64,000 nt of DNA from Psychrobacter submarinus (GCF_904846685.1 NZ_CAJHBQ010000002.1:434001-498000); one strand, 5' to 3'. Shown: positions 37,647 to 47,258, counted from the stretch's first letter. Notes: a model not told the origin generated them from the letters alone. A program made the numbers and translations.

Positions 37647-39161
37647 TTAAAATACCGACTCAAACTTACCCAGCTCGACTTGGATAGATTTGGTCTGCGT
37701 ATAATGCTCAAGGGCTTCGATGCCGTTTTCGCGGCCGATACCTGAATGCTTATAACCGCCAACTGGCATTTGCGCAGGCGACTCGCCCCAAGTATTTAGC
37801 CAGCAGATACCCGCCTCTATCTGTCCGATGACGCGATGCGCGCGGGTTAGATCTTTGGTTACCACCCCTGCCGCCAAGCCGTACTCGGTATCATTGGCAC
37901 GGCGAATGACTTCTTCCTCAGTCTCATAAGTCAATATCGACATCACTGGACCAAATATTTCCTCACGTACAATCGTCATGTCATCGCTGCAATCGGTAAA
38001 CACCGTCGGTGCGACATACGCGCCTTTAGCCAGCTCGTCGGTCGTCACGCGCTCACCGCCCGCCAATAGACGCGCGCCGCCTGCTTTACCTTGCTCAATA
38101 TAGCCAAGCACTCGCTCCATATGCGGGAAGCTCACTAGTGGTCCCATATTGATATCTTCATCCATCGGATCGCCGAGTTTGATACGTTTGACCCGCGTCA
38201 AGATCGCTTCTTCAAACTTAGCTTGTAGCGCTTTTGGGATAAATACACGCGTGCCATTGGTACAGACCTGACCGGTACTGTAGAAGTTCGCCATCATGGC
38301 GATATCTGCTGCCATATCGATATCGGCATCGTCAAAGATAATCAATGGCGACTTACCGCCCAGCTCTAAGGTTACGTCTTTGAGAGACGATGATGCCGCG
38401 CTTGCCATGACTTTTTTGCCCGTTGGCACGCCGCCTGTAAACGAGACTTTGGCAATATCAGGATGCTGAGTTAATGCTTCGCCTACTTTATAATCGCCTT
38501 GTACGACGTTAAATACGCCATCTGGCATGCCCGCCTCAGTAAAGATTTCCGCCAGTTTAAGCGCCGTCAGTGGCGTGACTTCTGAGGGTTTAAAAATCAT
38601 CGCGTTACCAGCAGCCAACGCTGGCGCAGCCTTCCACATCGCGATCTGAATCGGATAGTTCCATGCGCCGATACCAGCGACGACGCCGAGTGGCTCACGG
38701 CGCGTATAGACAAAGCTGCTATCACGTAGTGGAATCTGACGACCCTCAATCATTGGCGCAAGCCCTGCATAGTATTCAACAACATCGGCACCTGTGACGA
38801 TATCGACATACTTAGTCTCAGACAGCGCTTTGCCGGTGTCCTTGGTTTCAAGCAATGCTAGTACATCATTACGCTCGCGCAATATCGCAACTGCCTTTGA
38901 CAAAATACGGCCACGCTCAACTGCGGTCATTGCCGCCCACACTTTTTGCCCTTGTTGCGCCGCTTTTACCGCTTCATCGATTTGCTCGGCAGTGGTTTGC
39001 TGAATGCTCGCCAGCACTTCACCTGTCGCTGGGTTGATATCGTCAAAAGTCGTTAAAGAATCATCGACCGCTAGATAGCGACCGTTAATATAAGCGGTCT
39101 GCGTTTGTGTTAAGTCGATAATGTCTTGTAAATTATTTACGTTTGTCTGAGTAGTTGTCAT
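37647..39161 (-). CDS. betB: Betaine aldehyde dehydrogenase BetB
   Basis: The 504-residue aldehyde dehydrogenase has the catalytic glutamate in [13 protein letters not shown] and the nucleophilic cysteine in [11 protein letters not shown], plus the Rossmann motif [12 protein letters not shown]. It oxidises betaine aldehyde to glycine betaine, an osmoprotectant. AAGGAAAA precedes the start. It is upstream of betA and probably cotranscribed. Confidence 0.93.
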   Translation of the reverse strand: MTTTQTNVNNLQDIIDLTQTQTAYINGRYLAVDDSLTTFDDINPATGEVLASIQQTTAEQIDEAVKAAQQGQKVWAAMTAVERGRILSKAVAILRERNDVLALLETKDTGKALSETKYVDIVTGADVVEYYAGLAPMIEGRQIPLRDSSFVYTRREPLGVVAGIGAWNYPIQIAMWKAAPALAAGNAMIFKPSEVTPLTALKLAEIFTEAGMPDGVFNVVQGDYKVGEALTQHPDIAKVSFTGGVPTGKKVMASAASSSLKDVTLELGGKSPLIIFDDADIDMAADIAMMANFYSTGQVCTNGTRVFIPKALQAKFEEAILTRVKRIKLGDPMDEDINMGPLVSFPHMERVLGYIEQGKAGGARLLAGGERVTTDELAKGAYVAPTVFTDCSDDMTIVREEIFGPVMSILTYETEEEVIRRANDTEYGLAAGVVTKDLTRAHRVIGQIEAGICWLNTWGESPAQMPVGGYKHSGIGRENGIEALEHYTQTKSIQVELGKFESVF

Positions 39162-39296
39162 AAGTTTTCCTTAAGGCGACTGAGAATTTATAAAAAAGCG
39201 TTCAGTCAATCATGCCGTCATAGGTTAAAGATAAAATTTTCTATGTGCGTGTTATTGACCAAAGCTGTTTATCAAGTTATTGGTCAAAGTCATTTA

Positions 39297-39896
39297 TCAA
39301 AACGGTTTATCAAAGTCTTGCTGCGTCATATTTATCAAGCGCTCACGTATTGAGGCCTTGTCCGAGATATCGATACCCGAAAAGTCAGAGAGCCAAATAC
39401 CATCGGCGACCAGACGTACCATACATAGCGTTTCGCTATTGTCAGTATCCGCGTGTTTTTTTAGCTGCTCATTTGACCACTCAGCCCAGCGTTCGCGTAG
39501 CATCCGGTCTCCTAGCATCAACACATACAAAGTCGCTTGGCTATTAAACTCGGCCTGCCCTTTTTCGCCCAAGCTGATGGTAGCGTCGATATAAGCGCGG
39601 GTAAACGAGCCGTAGCTGACCGGATCCTTTGCCATGGCAGCATTGACTTCTGCCTTAAACTTGGCCATCGCATCATAAAACACCTCTAAGATAAGCGCGT
39701 CCTTGGTAGCAAAATGATGCATCACTCCGCCTTTGGTCACGCCGACGGCATCTGCCACCGCTTGAAAAGTCACTTTAGACAAGCCTTGCTCTAGCGTGAT
39801 ACGTGCTGCCTCATCGAGCAGCGCCCGCCGCACCAGCTCTGGCTGTTTTTTACGTTTATGCGCGTTTTTCGTTTCCATTTTTGTGTCCATGTTCAT
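39297..39896 (-). CDS. TetR/AcrR-family regulator, linked to an SMR efflux gene
   Basis: The 199-residue protein has a TetR helix-turn-helix (VTFQAVADAVGVTKGGVMHHF) and a C-terminal domain with MVRLVADGIWLSDFSG. It begins only 13 bp after the stop of the SMR gene, on the same strand, so it is most simply the regulator of that pump. It also lies upstream of betBA, where betI would stand, but it does not resemble E. coli BetI in its N terminus. Control of bet genes cannot be excluded. Confidence 0.8.
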   Translation of the reverse strand: MNMDTKMETKNAHKRKKQPELVRRALLDEAARITLEQGLSKVTFQAVADAVGVTKGGVMHHFATKDALILEVFYDAMAKFKAEVNAAMAKDPVSYGSFTRAYIDATISLGEKGQAEFNSQATLYVLMLGDRMLRERWAEWSNEQLKKHADTDNSETLCMVRLVADGIWLSDFSGIDISDKASIRERLINMTQQDFDKPF

Positions 39897-39909
39897 TTTT
39901 ACCTACTTG

Positions 39910-40254
39910 TCAGTGCACCACCGAGTTTGACAATACGTTCATCACCACCACGCCGCCGACGATCATCGCAATACCGACCACCGCCGCGGTATCGAGACTT
40001 TGCTTAAAAAAGAACACCCCGACTAGTGAGGTCAGCACAATCCCCAAACCGCCCCACAGCGCATAGGCGATGCCAAGTGGTATGGTCTTGATGGTCTGGG
40101 TCAATAAATAAAACGAGATGGCATAAAGCACGCCCATAATCAAGGTCGGCACCAAACGGGTAAATTGCTCTGACTTGACCAAAAAGGTCGTGCCAACCAC
40201 TTCACAAATGATAGCGATGGCGAGATAACCGTAAGCAATGATGGTAGGACTCAT
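39910..40254 (-). CDS. Small multidrug resistance (SMR, EmrE-like) efflux protein
   Basis: The 114-residue protein has four membrane helices and the SMR marks: the essential Glu in AIICEVVGTTFL, a GIAYALWGGLGIVL motif and a C-terminal VVGIAMIVGGVVVMNVLS. Such proteins exchange lipophilic cations, guanidinium or quaternary amines for protons. Upstream in-frame starts exist, but ATG at 40254 matches the family's short N terminus. Close linkage to a TetR gene and to bet genes is notable, since betaine and choline are quaternary amines. Confidence 0.88.
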   Translation of the reverse strand: MSPTIIAYGYLAIAIICEVVGTTFLVKSEQFTRLVPTLIMGVLYAISFYLLTQTIKTIPLGIAYALWGGLGIVLTSLVGVFFFKQSLDTAAVVGIAMIVGGVVVMNVLSNSVVH

Positions 40255-40670
40255 AGCTAAAACACCTGTGTTAAATCCAGCGTACACGCTTGATTGAGTG
40301 AAATGGATAAGCAATAAATAATAGAATGCAGCCCCCAAAGAAACCACACGGTCGGTATTTTATAGAAATAATCCAGCAATGTGAAGGGCTGGTATGCCGT
40401 TTAGCTGACCTAGACAGTATTTATGCCATACAGTCATACCTATTCAATCTATTTTAACGACCAATTTATACGATATAAAAAAACCGATCTACTTATAGAT
40501 CGGCTGTTAGCTTCAAAGATAAAACTATTTAGAGGTAGTATTTTGGAATCTGCTGTATTGCGTCAACATGCTGGATGTGTACGTTGTAACCAATGTCTGC
40601 GGTGGTATGGCCTAAATTGCACAGCATAAATTCAATACGTTTTATAAAAAGTTGAAACTGTTAAACGCAC
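40255..40670. other. Intergenic region with a minus-strand terminator
   Basis: No supported gene. A 68-codon + strand frame at 40423 has no ribosome site and no family resemblance. At 40484-40503 CCGATCT/AGATCGG forms a hairpin that, read on the minus strand, is followed by TTTTTTT, and would end the transcript coming from the ltrA remnant. Confidence 0.5.
40478..40503 (-). terminator. Intrinsic terminator, minus strand
   Basis: Read on the minus strand, a 7-bp stem CCGATCT/AGATCGG with a 6-base loop is followed by a run of seven T. It lies about 170 bp beyond the ltrA remnant stop. Confidence 0.75.
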
Positions 40671-41573
40671 TTAGTGTCTAACTTGCGGCTGCCATTTTTT
40701 GTTGTCTTGTTTAAAGTACCAAGTCATGATGGTAGGCGCAAGAATGCTCAGCCAAATACCGTAGGTAATAGGTAAGCCTTGAGTGACTGCCAGATAACTT
40801 AAGCCAACGATAATAGTGGCAAAGATAAGAGCGATGAGATTGTGACTTGATTGTCGGCACATTAAGCTGCGAAGTAAGGTTAAGCTCATTAAAAACGCCA
40901 ACAGCATAACCATTAATAGCCCCATAGCATAAGGCTGCGTAATGCTCTGATCCATCGTATCCGCCCGAGCATTAGTCACTAAGTCCAATGCGCTGCCAAG
41001 AGCCGCAAGGGTTGCTAAAACAAAAAAGTGCCCATAACCGAATAAAAAAAAGTCATAACGGCGGCGCACATTATCTAAGATAGTACCAAAGGGAATAGTA
41101 AAGTATAGCCACCATAATGCAAACACTAGTGCCACTAGGCTTGAGCCTACTAAAATAATGACACTAGCCGCTGAATCGGAGTTCACTAAAAAGTACTGAA
41201 TACTATTGCTGACGCCGAGCACGCCCTCGCCTAAAACAATAATAGTCAACAAACCATAACGCTCGGCAATATGACGGGGGTGCCAATTGAGGTTCTGCGC
41301 TGCACGCTCCCATAGCGGCATCACCAACTCAGCAATGATAAAGATAAATAACGCTGGCATCTGCATCGAAACAGGTAAAAACAGCCAAAGGATCCACAGG
41401 CTTTGTAAAAGAAGTAATCCGACAATACTGCGGCCTGCGACCCGCTGATGACCGTCGACTTGTTTATAGACGCGCCACCACTGACTACAGCTGGCAAGGC
41501 GCATAATCGCGTAACCAGTGACCCCTATCCACGTCAGACCCTGCTCAAAAAACTGCTTGCTTTTGCTTATCAC
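40671..41573 (-). pseudogene. Low-temperature-requirement A (LtrA)-family membrane protein, 5' truncated
   Basis: The frame encodes about 300 residues of an LtrA-family membrane protein, with the hallmark WHPRHIAERYGLLTIIVLGEGVLGV. Full members are about 380-400 residues and begin with an ELFFDLVFV-type helix. Here the first ~80-90 residues are missing, and the frame opens with a weak GTG 11 bp after the end of the lysR gene. It is probably a fragment, although a functional short form cannot be excluded. Confidence 0.7.
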
Positions 41574-41796
41574 TTATCCGCACTTATAGAGGGTTATCCC
41601 AGTAAGGATCATCACCCAAACGCTCAGCAATAAAGTCAATTAAGTAGCGGCAGCGCTGCGACAAAAATCGATTTTTTGGATAGACAGCATAAGCATTTAA
41701 GGTCGGCAGTTGATAGTCCTCAAGCAAAGATACCAAATCACCGCTTGCCAAGGTCTTATAGGTAATAAAAGTAGGCAAAAAAGCAATACCTTGACC

Positions 41797-41961
41797 GTTC
41801 CAAAAATCTTACTCAAACCTAGCCAATATTGACTATTAGATAGGTTTGACGTTTTCTTTCTGCTTCATTGTCACGCGCTATTTCTCATTTGAGATTTAGA
41901 CTGACCACGACTCCACAGACTTTTTTAATTGGCGATGGAACTCACCGTCCAATAAACAGGA
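41797..41961 (-). ncRNA. Candidate omega RNA (reRNA) of the TnpB system
   Basis: TnpB elements encode their guide RNA from the tnpB 3' region through the right end. Here the 165 bases after the tnpB stop are non-coding and contain a stem, TCAAACCTA (41813-41821) with TAGGTTTGA (41841-41849), close to the element end. The expected guide is the adjoining lysR sequence at 41796 and below, beginning GGTCAAGG on the minus strand. This is inferred from the known family arrangement. Confidence 0.6.
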
Positions 41962-43116
41962 TTATGCAGCTGTTAAAATAACAGTCGCGTTATTTAAAAT
42001 ATTGATGCTGGCGTTGAGGTCACGGTCATGAGAAACCTGACAGTTAGGGCACAACCACTCACGCATTTTCAATGTTAGCTCATCTTTACCAAGGATATGA
42101 TTGCAGTTTGAACAGGTTTTTGAGCTTGGGTAGAAGGGTCCGACTGATTTCACAACCTTGCCTTGCTCAGTGGCTTTGTAGATAAGCTGTCGCTTAAACT
42201 CAAAGAAACCCAAGTCACTGATAGCTCTTGATAGCCGCCTGTTCTTAACCATACCTTTGACATTCAAATCCTCAATCGCAATCACATCGAACTCATTAAC
42301 CAGACTTGTTGTGATTTGATGGAGAGAATCTTGCCTAATACACCTGATCTTATAGTGCAAACGAGAGAGCTTGGTTTTCGCTTTTTCTCTGTTTTTACTG
42401 CCTTTTTTAGTGCGACTGAGCGCTTTGTTTAGCGTTCTTAGTTTTTTAAGGTTTGCTTGAAGTGGTTTTGGCGCTTTAATTTTAGTGCCGTCTGATAAAA
42501 CCAGTAAGTCGGTAATACCAAGATCAACACCAACGCTTTTACCTGTCTTTTTAGTAGGAATTACAGCTTTTTGTATTTCAACAGCCACACTAACAAACCA
42601 CTTACCGCCACGTTTAGAGATGGTGGCTGACATGATCTTGCCGTCAAAACGTAAAGCTTCTTTTAAGCGAACCCAGCCCAAGTTTGGGATACGAATGGAT
42701 TTACCTTTAATGGCAAATTGGTCGTTGGATAAACTGAATCTATCGTCACGGCCTTTTTTACGAGCGGTTGGGTATTTCGCTAAGCCTTTAAAGAAGTTGT
42801 TATAAGCATCACCCAACTGCATGATTGCCGCCTGCGGAGCGCATTTGGTCACTTCCAGCATATAGGGGAATAATTCACGCTTAATGGCGTTCAATTCGCG
42901 TCTGAGCTTCGCCTGTGAGGGCTTGTTTAGATTTTTAGTATCAACCTCAACGCCTGCGGCCAAACACGCATCACGGTACGCTTTGTCAAGCGCATACTGC
43001 CGCTGCCACTCATGCAAAGCCCAGTTGTAGGCTTTTCTCGCCACGCCACAAGCACGAGCAAGGTGATTTGCCTGTACGTTGTTTGGCTTGAGTTCGATAA
43101 TGTGTCCACGGATCAT
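41962..43116 (-). CDS. tnpB: TnpB, RNA-guided nuclease of the IS607 element
   Basis: The 384-residue protein has an N-terminal helical region, a split RuvC nuclease with its three acidic residues visible in VGVDLGITDL, VIAIEDLNVKGM and HDRDLNASINI, and a zinc finger (CSNC ... CPNC). All catalytic positions are kept, so nuclease activity is plausible. ATG overlaps the stop of the recombinase gene (ATGA), implying coupled translation. TnpB cuts DNA matching its guide and helps keep the element in the population. Confidence 0.93.
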   Translation of the reverse strand: MIRGHIIELKPNNVQANHLARACGVARKAYNWALHEWQRQYALDKAYRDACLAAGVEVDTKNLNKPSQAKLRRELNAIKRELFPYMLEVTKCAPQAAIMQLGDAYNNFFKGLAKYPTARKKGRDDRFSLSNDQFAIKGKSIRIPNLGWVRLKEALRFDGKIMSATISKRGGKWFVSVAVEIQKAVIPTKKTGKSVGVDLGITDLLVLSDGTKIKAPKPLQANLKKLRTLNKALSRTKKGSKNREKAKTKLSRLHYKIRCIRQDSLHQITTSLVNEFDVIAIEDLNVKGMVKNRRLSRAISDLGFFEFKRQLIYKATEQGKVVKSVGPFYPSSKTCSNCNHILGKDELTLKMREWLCPNCQVSHDRDLNASINILNNATVILTAA

Positions 43117-43724
43117 AATGCTTTTTTAACCGCCTCTATTAATTGTTGGTTTTTCTTGCTGCGAGAGCCGTATAGCCTCGCTGAAAATACGGTGATAATC
43201 TCCAATACATCTTGGGCTAATTCTTGCTCAAAACTCAACTCTTCACCTTGATTGATTATTACCACTTCAACGTCACGAGCCTCACACAACATGAAAACCA
43301 GTTCTGCACCAAATCGTAAAAGCCTGTCTTTATGGGTAATTACCAGCCGTTCAACTTTATTGCCCAGTATGTCATCAAGCAGGTTTTTTAAGCCTTTCTT
43401 TTTATAATTCATTCCACTACCAAGATCGGTAATCGTCTCAAAAGTCCAGCCTTGCCTGGCACAATAAAGTTCCAAAACTTGAGACTGGCGAAGTAAGTCG
43501 TCTTTTTGATCACGACTCGACACACGAGCATAAGCAATGGTTTTTCGGTCTAATTTAGGTGGTGTATTCAAGGAATGCGGTCTGATTTCACTTAAATCAT
43601 ATCGCCTATGCCCGTTTTCGGTTCGCTTGGCGACTAACGTACCATCCTCATCCCAACGTCTTAATGTGGATTGAGCAACCCCGAAATGTTTGGCAGCCTC
43701 CCCAATACTAACCAGTTTCCCCAT
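43113..43724 (-). CDS. IS607-family serine recombinase (TnpA)
   Basis: The 203-residue protein has an N-terminal MerR-like helix-turn-helix (VSIGEAAKHFGVAQSTLRRWDEDG) and a small serine recombinase domain with the catalytic serine in IAYARVSSRDQ and the arginine helix KDRLLRFGAELV. It moves the element by a circular intermediate. It is complete and starts 86 bp inside the left end. Confidence 0.92.
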   Translation of the reverse strand: MGKLVSIGEAAKHFGVAQSTLRRWDEDGTLVAKRTENGHRRYDLSEIRPHSLNTPPKLDRKTIAYARVSSRDQKDDLLRQSQVLELYCARQGWTFETITDLGSGMNYKKKGLKNLLDDILGNKVERLVITHKDRLLRFGAELVFMLCEARDVEVVIINQGEELSFEQELAQDVLEIITVFSARLYGSRSKKNQQLIEAVKKAL

Positions 43725-44620
43725 AACTTGCTCTCTATATTATAGATATAATCTATCTATTATAGTAATAAATAGGTAGTTTTGTATATATTTTATTTAA
43801 CTATTTGCAACCCTTTACTGCCATATCGAGTAAAAAGTCGCCGTTATTGGCTTTTACTTTTGATTGAGTAGCGACTGTATGCGTTTTACCTTCGGCGTCC
43901 GTTAGCGCTATGCTGCTATCTTTGCCAAGGCCATACTGCAAAAACTGATGCTCCTTGAGATCTTCTAAAGTTTTTGGCGTGCCCATTTTTTTTAGATAAT
44001 CAGGACTCGCGCACAGAGCGTAACGAATCAGCGCTAAACGCTTGGCTTGATGTGTAGAGTCTTGCAATTCTCTAATACGAATGGCCAACTCAAAGCCCTC
44101 TTCGACCAGATCTACATGACGATCAGAGAAGTCCAGCTCAAAGCTCAAGCCGGGATGCTGATTGGCAAAATCATCAATTACACCGCTAAGATGCATCAAA
44201 CCAAAAGTCAACGGCGCGGTCATCTTCAGTGTACCTTCGATACGCGTAGGCGAGCCGCTGGTCTGCTCGTTGAGCGCGTCAACTTCGTTCAATATACTGC
44301 ACGCTCGCTGATAGTACTGCTCGCCAGCCTCAGTCAGATTAGATTGACGCGTGGTTCGGCTGATAAGCTGATTACCTAAGCGCATCTCTAAATCTTTTAG
44401 GCGCCGACTTACCGCTGACTTAGCGATATTTAATTGCTCAGCGGCTTTGGTGATACTACCTGCTTCGACAACACGTACAAACATCGACATGTCTTCAAAC
44501 TGTCCCATGTTAACCGCCTTATTATGGTTTATTTCAAAAAAGTAAGGGAGATTCTATCTAGAGAACCTCCCTTACTCAATCAAAAGTTAGCTGACAAACT
44601 AAGTTAGCACTTAAAAGCGG

Positions 44621-45229
44621 CTATTTGAGATCAGCTTGTTTGCTACCCTCAACCTGCACCACTAGCTTGACGTTTTTCATGATACCGCCGTCTGTGTAGG
44701 TATCGATACCCCATTTGGTTCTGTCGATAGTGGTTTCAAAATCACCACCGCAAGCCTCGACGCCTAATACTGGGCTGTCGTAGCAATTGAACTTAGTGGC
44801 TGTCAAAGTTACCGGATGCGTCTCCCCTAGTAAGGTCAGATCGCCGGTGACTGTTTTGACTTTATCACCATCAAACTGCCAGTTGGTAGATTTGAAATAT
44901 GCCGTTGGATATTCTTTGACATTAAAAAAATCTTCAGATTTTAGATGATTATCAAAGGCTTTGAGTCCTGTGCTCAAGCTGCCCATAGGAATAGTAATGC
45001 CAACGAAGCCCTTTTGTGCTTCAGGCGCGTACTCAAGGATACCTGACAAATCGTAGAAACCGCCTGCATTGGTAGAAGTACCGAAGTGATCTACGCTAAA
45101 GCGTACCGCAGTGTGCTTGGGATCGAGCTCATAAGTTGCAGCGTGTCCAACTGTGCTAAGTACACCAAGACCACTGACAGCGGCGATAGCGACAGCGCGA
45201 TTGGCTTGTTTTAAAAATTGTGAGGCCAT
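44621..45229 (-). CDS. YceI-family periplasmic lipid-binding protein
   Basis: The 202-residue protein has a signal peptide (to about GHA at residue 30) and then a YceI lipocalin-like barrel: ATYELDPKHTAVRFSVDHFG, GGFYDLSGILEY, and a C-terminal DRTKWGIDTYTDGG. Family members bind polyisoprenoid-like lipids in the periplasm. Two cysteines near the end (FNCYDSPVLGVEACGG) may form a disulfide. No operon partner is evident. Confidence 0.88.
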   Translation of the reverse strand: MASQFLKQANRAVAIAAVSGLGVLSTVGHAATYELDPKHTAVRFSVDHFGTSTNAGGFYDLSGILEYAPEAQKGFVGITIPMGSLSTGLKAFDNHLKSEDFFNVKEYPTAYFKSTNWQFDGDKVKTVTGDLTLLGETHPVTLTATKFNCYDSPVLGVEACGGDFETTIDRTKWGIDTYTDGGIMKNVKLVVQVEGSKQADLK

Positions 45230-45670
45230 ATTAGATCATCCTTTTATTGAGTACAGACTAATTAAGTCAAACCGTTTAAGTACAAATCAGTTAAGTGCAG
45301 TTAAGTTAAGTTAAACGAGCTAAGCACAGAGATTTGCATTCATGTAAATGCACGCTTTATTAAGCATGCCTAATAGATTAAGACACTAATTTTAGCAAAA
45401 ACTAGAAAAAATAAATGCCGAACCTGCTAAAGATATGTGTCATTGCGTTGCTTTTTGTATGGTTTTACCAAAGCCACTTGTCAAATGTTTATTCTTACTA
45501 TATAAGCCCTATACTAATTGCTTAACTACTATATTAGTAGCGCAATTAATAATGCAATTTCAGTATCTTTAACACACATAACTTTTGGCACTTATAACTT
45601 AAAACACATCAAAGCTTGATATCTCGCAGAAGCGCTATTTTTGACCGCTTTTATGATTGCAACAAGAAAA
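45230..45670. other. Upstream region of yceI
   Basis: No gene was recognised. It contains short GTTAAGTTAAGTTAA repeats near 45292-45310 and should hold the yceI promoter. The rest is A/T-rich without clear structure. Confidence 0.4.
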
Positions 45671-45697
45671 GAAGCCATGATTCGTCATGGCTTCTTT
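45671..45697. terminator. Bidirectional terminator
   Basis: GAAGCCATGA, a TTCG tetraloop and TCATGGCTTC form a perfect 10-bp stem, with A-rich sequence before and TTT after. On the minus strand it follows the acetyltransferase gene and ends in TTTTC. Confidence 0.82.
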
Positions 45698-45754
45698 GTT
45701 GGCTATTACTATCGTACTATCTATATCGGCTTAGCAGCTTAAGTTAGTACCTTG

Positions 45755-45806
45755 ATACCTTAGCTTAATACCTTAGCTTAATACCTTAGCTTAATACCTT
45801 AAGCTG
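45755..45806. repeat. Four tandem copies of a 13-bp unit at the end of the acetyltransferase gene
   Basis: ATACCTTAGCTTA is repeated exactly three times (45755-45793), with a fourth, altered copy to 45806 that includes the stop codon of the minus-strand gene. The original copy is probably the one inside the gene, expanded by slippage. Confidence 0.9.
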
Positions 45807-46125
45807 TTGCGTCATGAAATACCGAATTGGCTTGGTATTCTGGATGCTTGTCGATATAGGACTTTACATAAGGACAAGTGGGTTTGACCCGTAAACCTTT
45901 AGCCGCTGCATCGTCTAAGATATATTTGACTAAGTAGCCTGCGATACCTTGGCCGCTAAGCGCATCAGGCACTTCAGTATGTTTATACTCAATACCCTTC
46001 TCGCCTTGAGAGGTGGTAAAGAATTCGTAATCCTCTAAAGCGATTTGATCATCGATATGAATTTCAAAACGTTTTTTGTCTTTATTATCAATAACTTCGT
46101 AATTCATCTCACCTTGATTCGACAT
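45799..46125 (-). CDS. Small GNAT-like N-acetyltransferase (YidJ/GCN5-related type)
   Basis: The 108-residue protein matches the short acetyltransferase family with FEIHIDDQIALEDYEF, HTEVPDALSGQGIAGYLVKYILDDA (the acetyl-CoA loop, here SGQGIA) and LRVKPTCPYVKSYIDKHPEY with its conserved cysteine. The function is unknown. The gene stands alone between an inverted-repeat element and a terminator. Confidence 0.82.
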   Translation of the reverse strand: MSNQGEMNYEVIDNKDKKRFEIHIDDQIALEDYEFFTTSQGEKGIEYKHTEVPDALSGQGIAGYLVKYILDDAAAKGLRVKPTCPYVKSYIDKHPEYQANSVFHDATA

Positions 46126-46170
46126 TGTTATTCTCTTTTTATGGTTTGGATTTAATACGCCAATTCATAT

Positions 46171-46344
46171 TAGGGCGTGTCCCTATTTCAAAAATGATGA
46201 TGAAAATGAGATAAATCGCAGGCAAACAAGGAAAATAGCGCAGGTAATATCAAGATATTGACCAGCTATTTGACACCGTTTGCCAAAGATTTAGCCATTT
46301 TTAGCCCATTTAGTCATAAACGCTTGAATTAGGGACACGCCCTA
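46171..46344. mobile_element. 174-bp MITE-like element with TAGGGCGTGTCCCTA-type ends
   Basis: TAGGGCGTGTCCCTA at 46171-46185 and its near-perfect complement TAGGGACACGCCCTA at 46330-46344 bound a non-coding interior. The outermost TA on each side may be a target duplication, as for IS630/mariner-like elements. A single end of the same kind lies at 57561-57579. Confidence 0.82.
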
Positions 46345-46472
46345 GTAGCTTATGTCAACAACAGCGCAGATATTATAGTACGTCAATTGTATGCTTTTTT
46401 TAGCTTAGCCTCTTTAAACTTGATAATAGCGATAAGCGTTTGATAACGGACTAAAATAACAATCATCACTAA

Positions 46473-47258
46473 TCATAGCTCCCCTGCAAACTGATAGCGC
46501 TCGCCGGCATGCCACATCTTTACCACCGTTAGCACCTTACCCGCTGAATAAGTCTGGCGCTGGAGCATTAAAGTTGGCGAATTAGGCGCTATTTGTAGAG
46601 CTTGAGCGATATCTTTAGGCGCCGCTAGCGCTTGAATAGTATAGCTACCTCGCTCTAATGGAGTCTGCTCAATCAGATAGTCACTAGTATTCACGGCCCT
46701 AAAATCTTGCTCTATAAAATCAGGCAACTGCTGCGCGTCAACCCAGCGCTCTTCGAACTGTATTGGTAGCCCATCAGCCAAATGGATAATTTTCACCTCA
46801 TATACTAGTGCTTCTGGCAGATCCTCTTTTGCTAACTGAGCGCTATTACTTTGCTTAGACTTTACTAGGATATCGCTAAACCTATCGTGCACTTCTTTAG
46901 GCAACTCGTTTGCTAAAGTTTCTTGGGTAAGACTTCGCGTGCTCACCACTTGCGCTTGATAATCGCGATTGGCGGACTTTAGATCCTCAGCGATATTACG
47001 CACCTCGACAAAGGTATGATTAAACTGCTGCTGCGCTACAAAGGTGCCAGAGCCTTGGCGGCGCTCTAATACCCGCTCTTCACTGAGCTCTTTTAACGCC
47101 CGGTTGACCGTCATACGCGACACCCCAAACTCTTCTGCGAGCGCCATCTCGGTCGATATCGCCTCTCCTGCCTGCCATTTACCGCTATGAATGTTATGCA
47201 GAATTGCTGTCTTAATACGCTGATACGCCGGGCTTTTTTTACTATTTTTGGTAGTCAT
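46473..47258 (-). CDS. hutC: Histidine utilisation repressor HutC (GntR family)
   Basis: The 261-residue protein has a GntR winged helix (EMALAEEFGVSRMTVNRALKEL) and a UTRA effector domain (QFEERWVDAQQLPDF, YTIQALAAPKDIAQAL). HutC represses the hut operon until urocanate binds. It is divergent from hutU across a 244-bp region that contains a TTGTATATACAA site. Confidence 0.92.
   Translation of the reverse strand: MTTKNSKKSPAYQRIKTAILHNIHSGKWQAGEAISTEMALAEEFGVSRMTVNRALKELSEERVLERRQGSGTFVAQQQFNHTFVEVRNIAEDLKSANRDYQAQVVSTRSLTQETLANELPKEVHDRFSDILVKSKQSNSAQLAKEDLPEALVYEVKIIHLADGLPIQFEERWVDAQQLPDFIEQDFRAVNTSDYLIEQTPLERGSYTIQALAAPKDIAQALQIAPNSPTLMLQRQTYSAGKVLTVVKMWHAGERYQFAGEL

Larger units (their letters stand above)
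41797..43812 (-). mobile_element. IS607-type element (serine recombinase plus TnpB)
   Basis: The boundaries come from restoring the lysR frame: everything between TTGACC (ending 41796) and CCCTTTAC (from 43811) is extra, apart from shared C residues at the edges. That fits IS607 elements, which insert between G residues and make no conventional target duplication. Both genes are complete and overlap by 4 bp, so the element could be active. Confidence 0.88.
41584..44508 (-). pseudogene. LysR-family regulator interrupted by an IS607-type element
   Basis: The 5' part (44508 to about 43811) encodes a LysR helix-turn-helix (GSITKAAEQLNIAKSAVSRRL) and most of the effector domain, ending DFLLDMAVKG. 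The 3' part (41796 to 41584) continues as QGIAFLPTFITYKTLASGDL and ends DDPYWDNPL. Joined, they give about 303 residues, the normal LysR length. The element sits at a GG in the codon for the glycine of VKGQG. As written the protein stops after MAVKGCK, without its last 70 residues. Confidence 0.92.

Noticed and set aside
39297-39896. Calling the TetR gene betI
   Set aside because: Its sequence does not match E. coli BetI and it is closely coupled to the SMR gene. The name is withheld.
40423-40629. 68-codon + strand frame with CVRCNQC
   Set aside because: There is no ribosome site, no recognised family, and it runs through a terminator hairpin. The cysteine motif is too short to support a gene.
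45755-45806. Possible CRISPR array from the tandem 13-bp repeats (also at 63725)
   Set aside because: The units are directly adjacent without spacers and too short. No cas genes are present.
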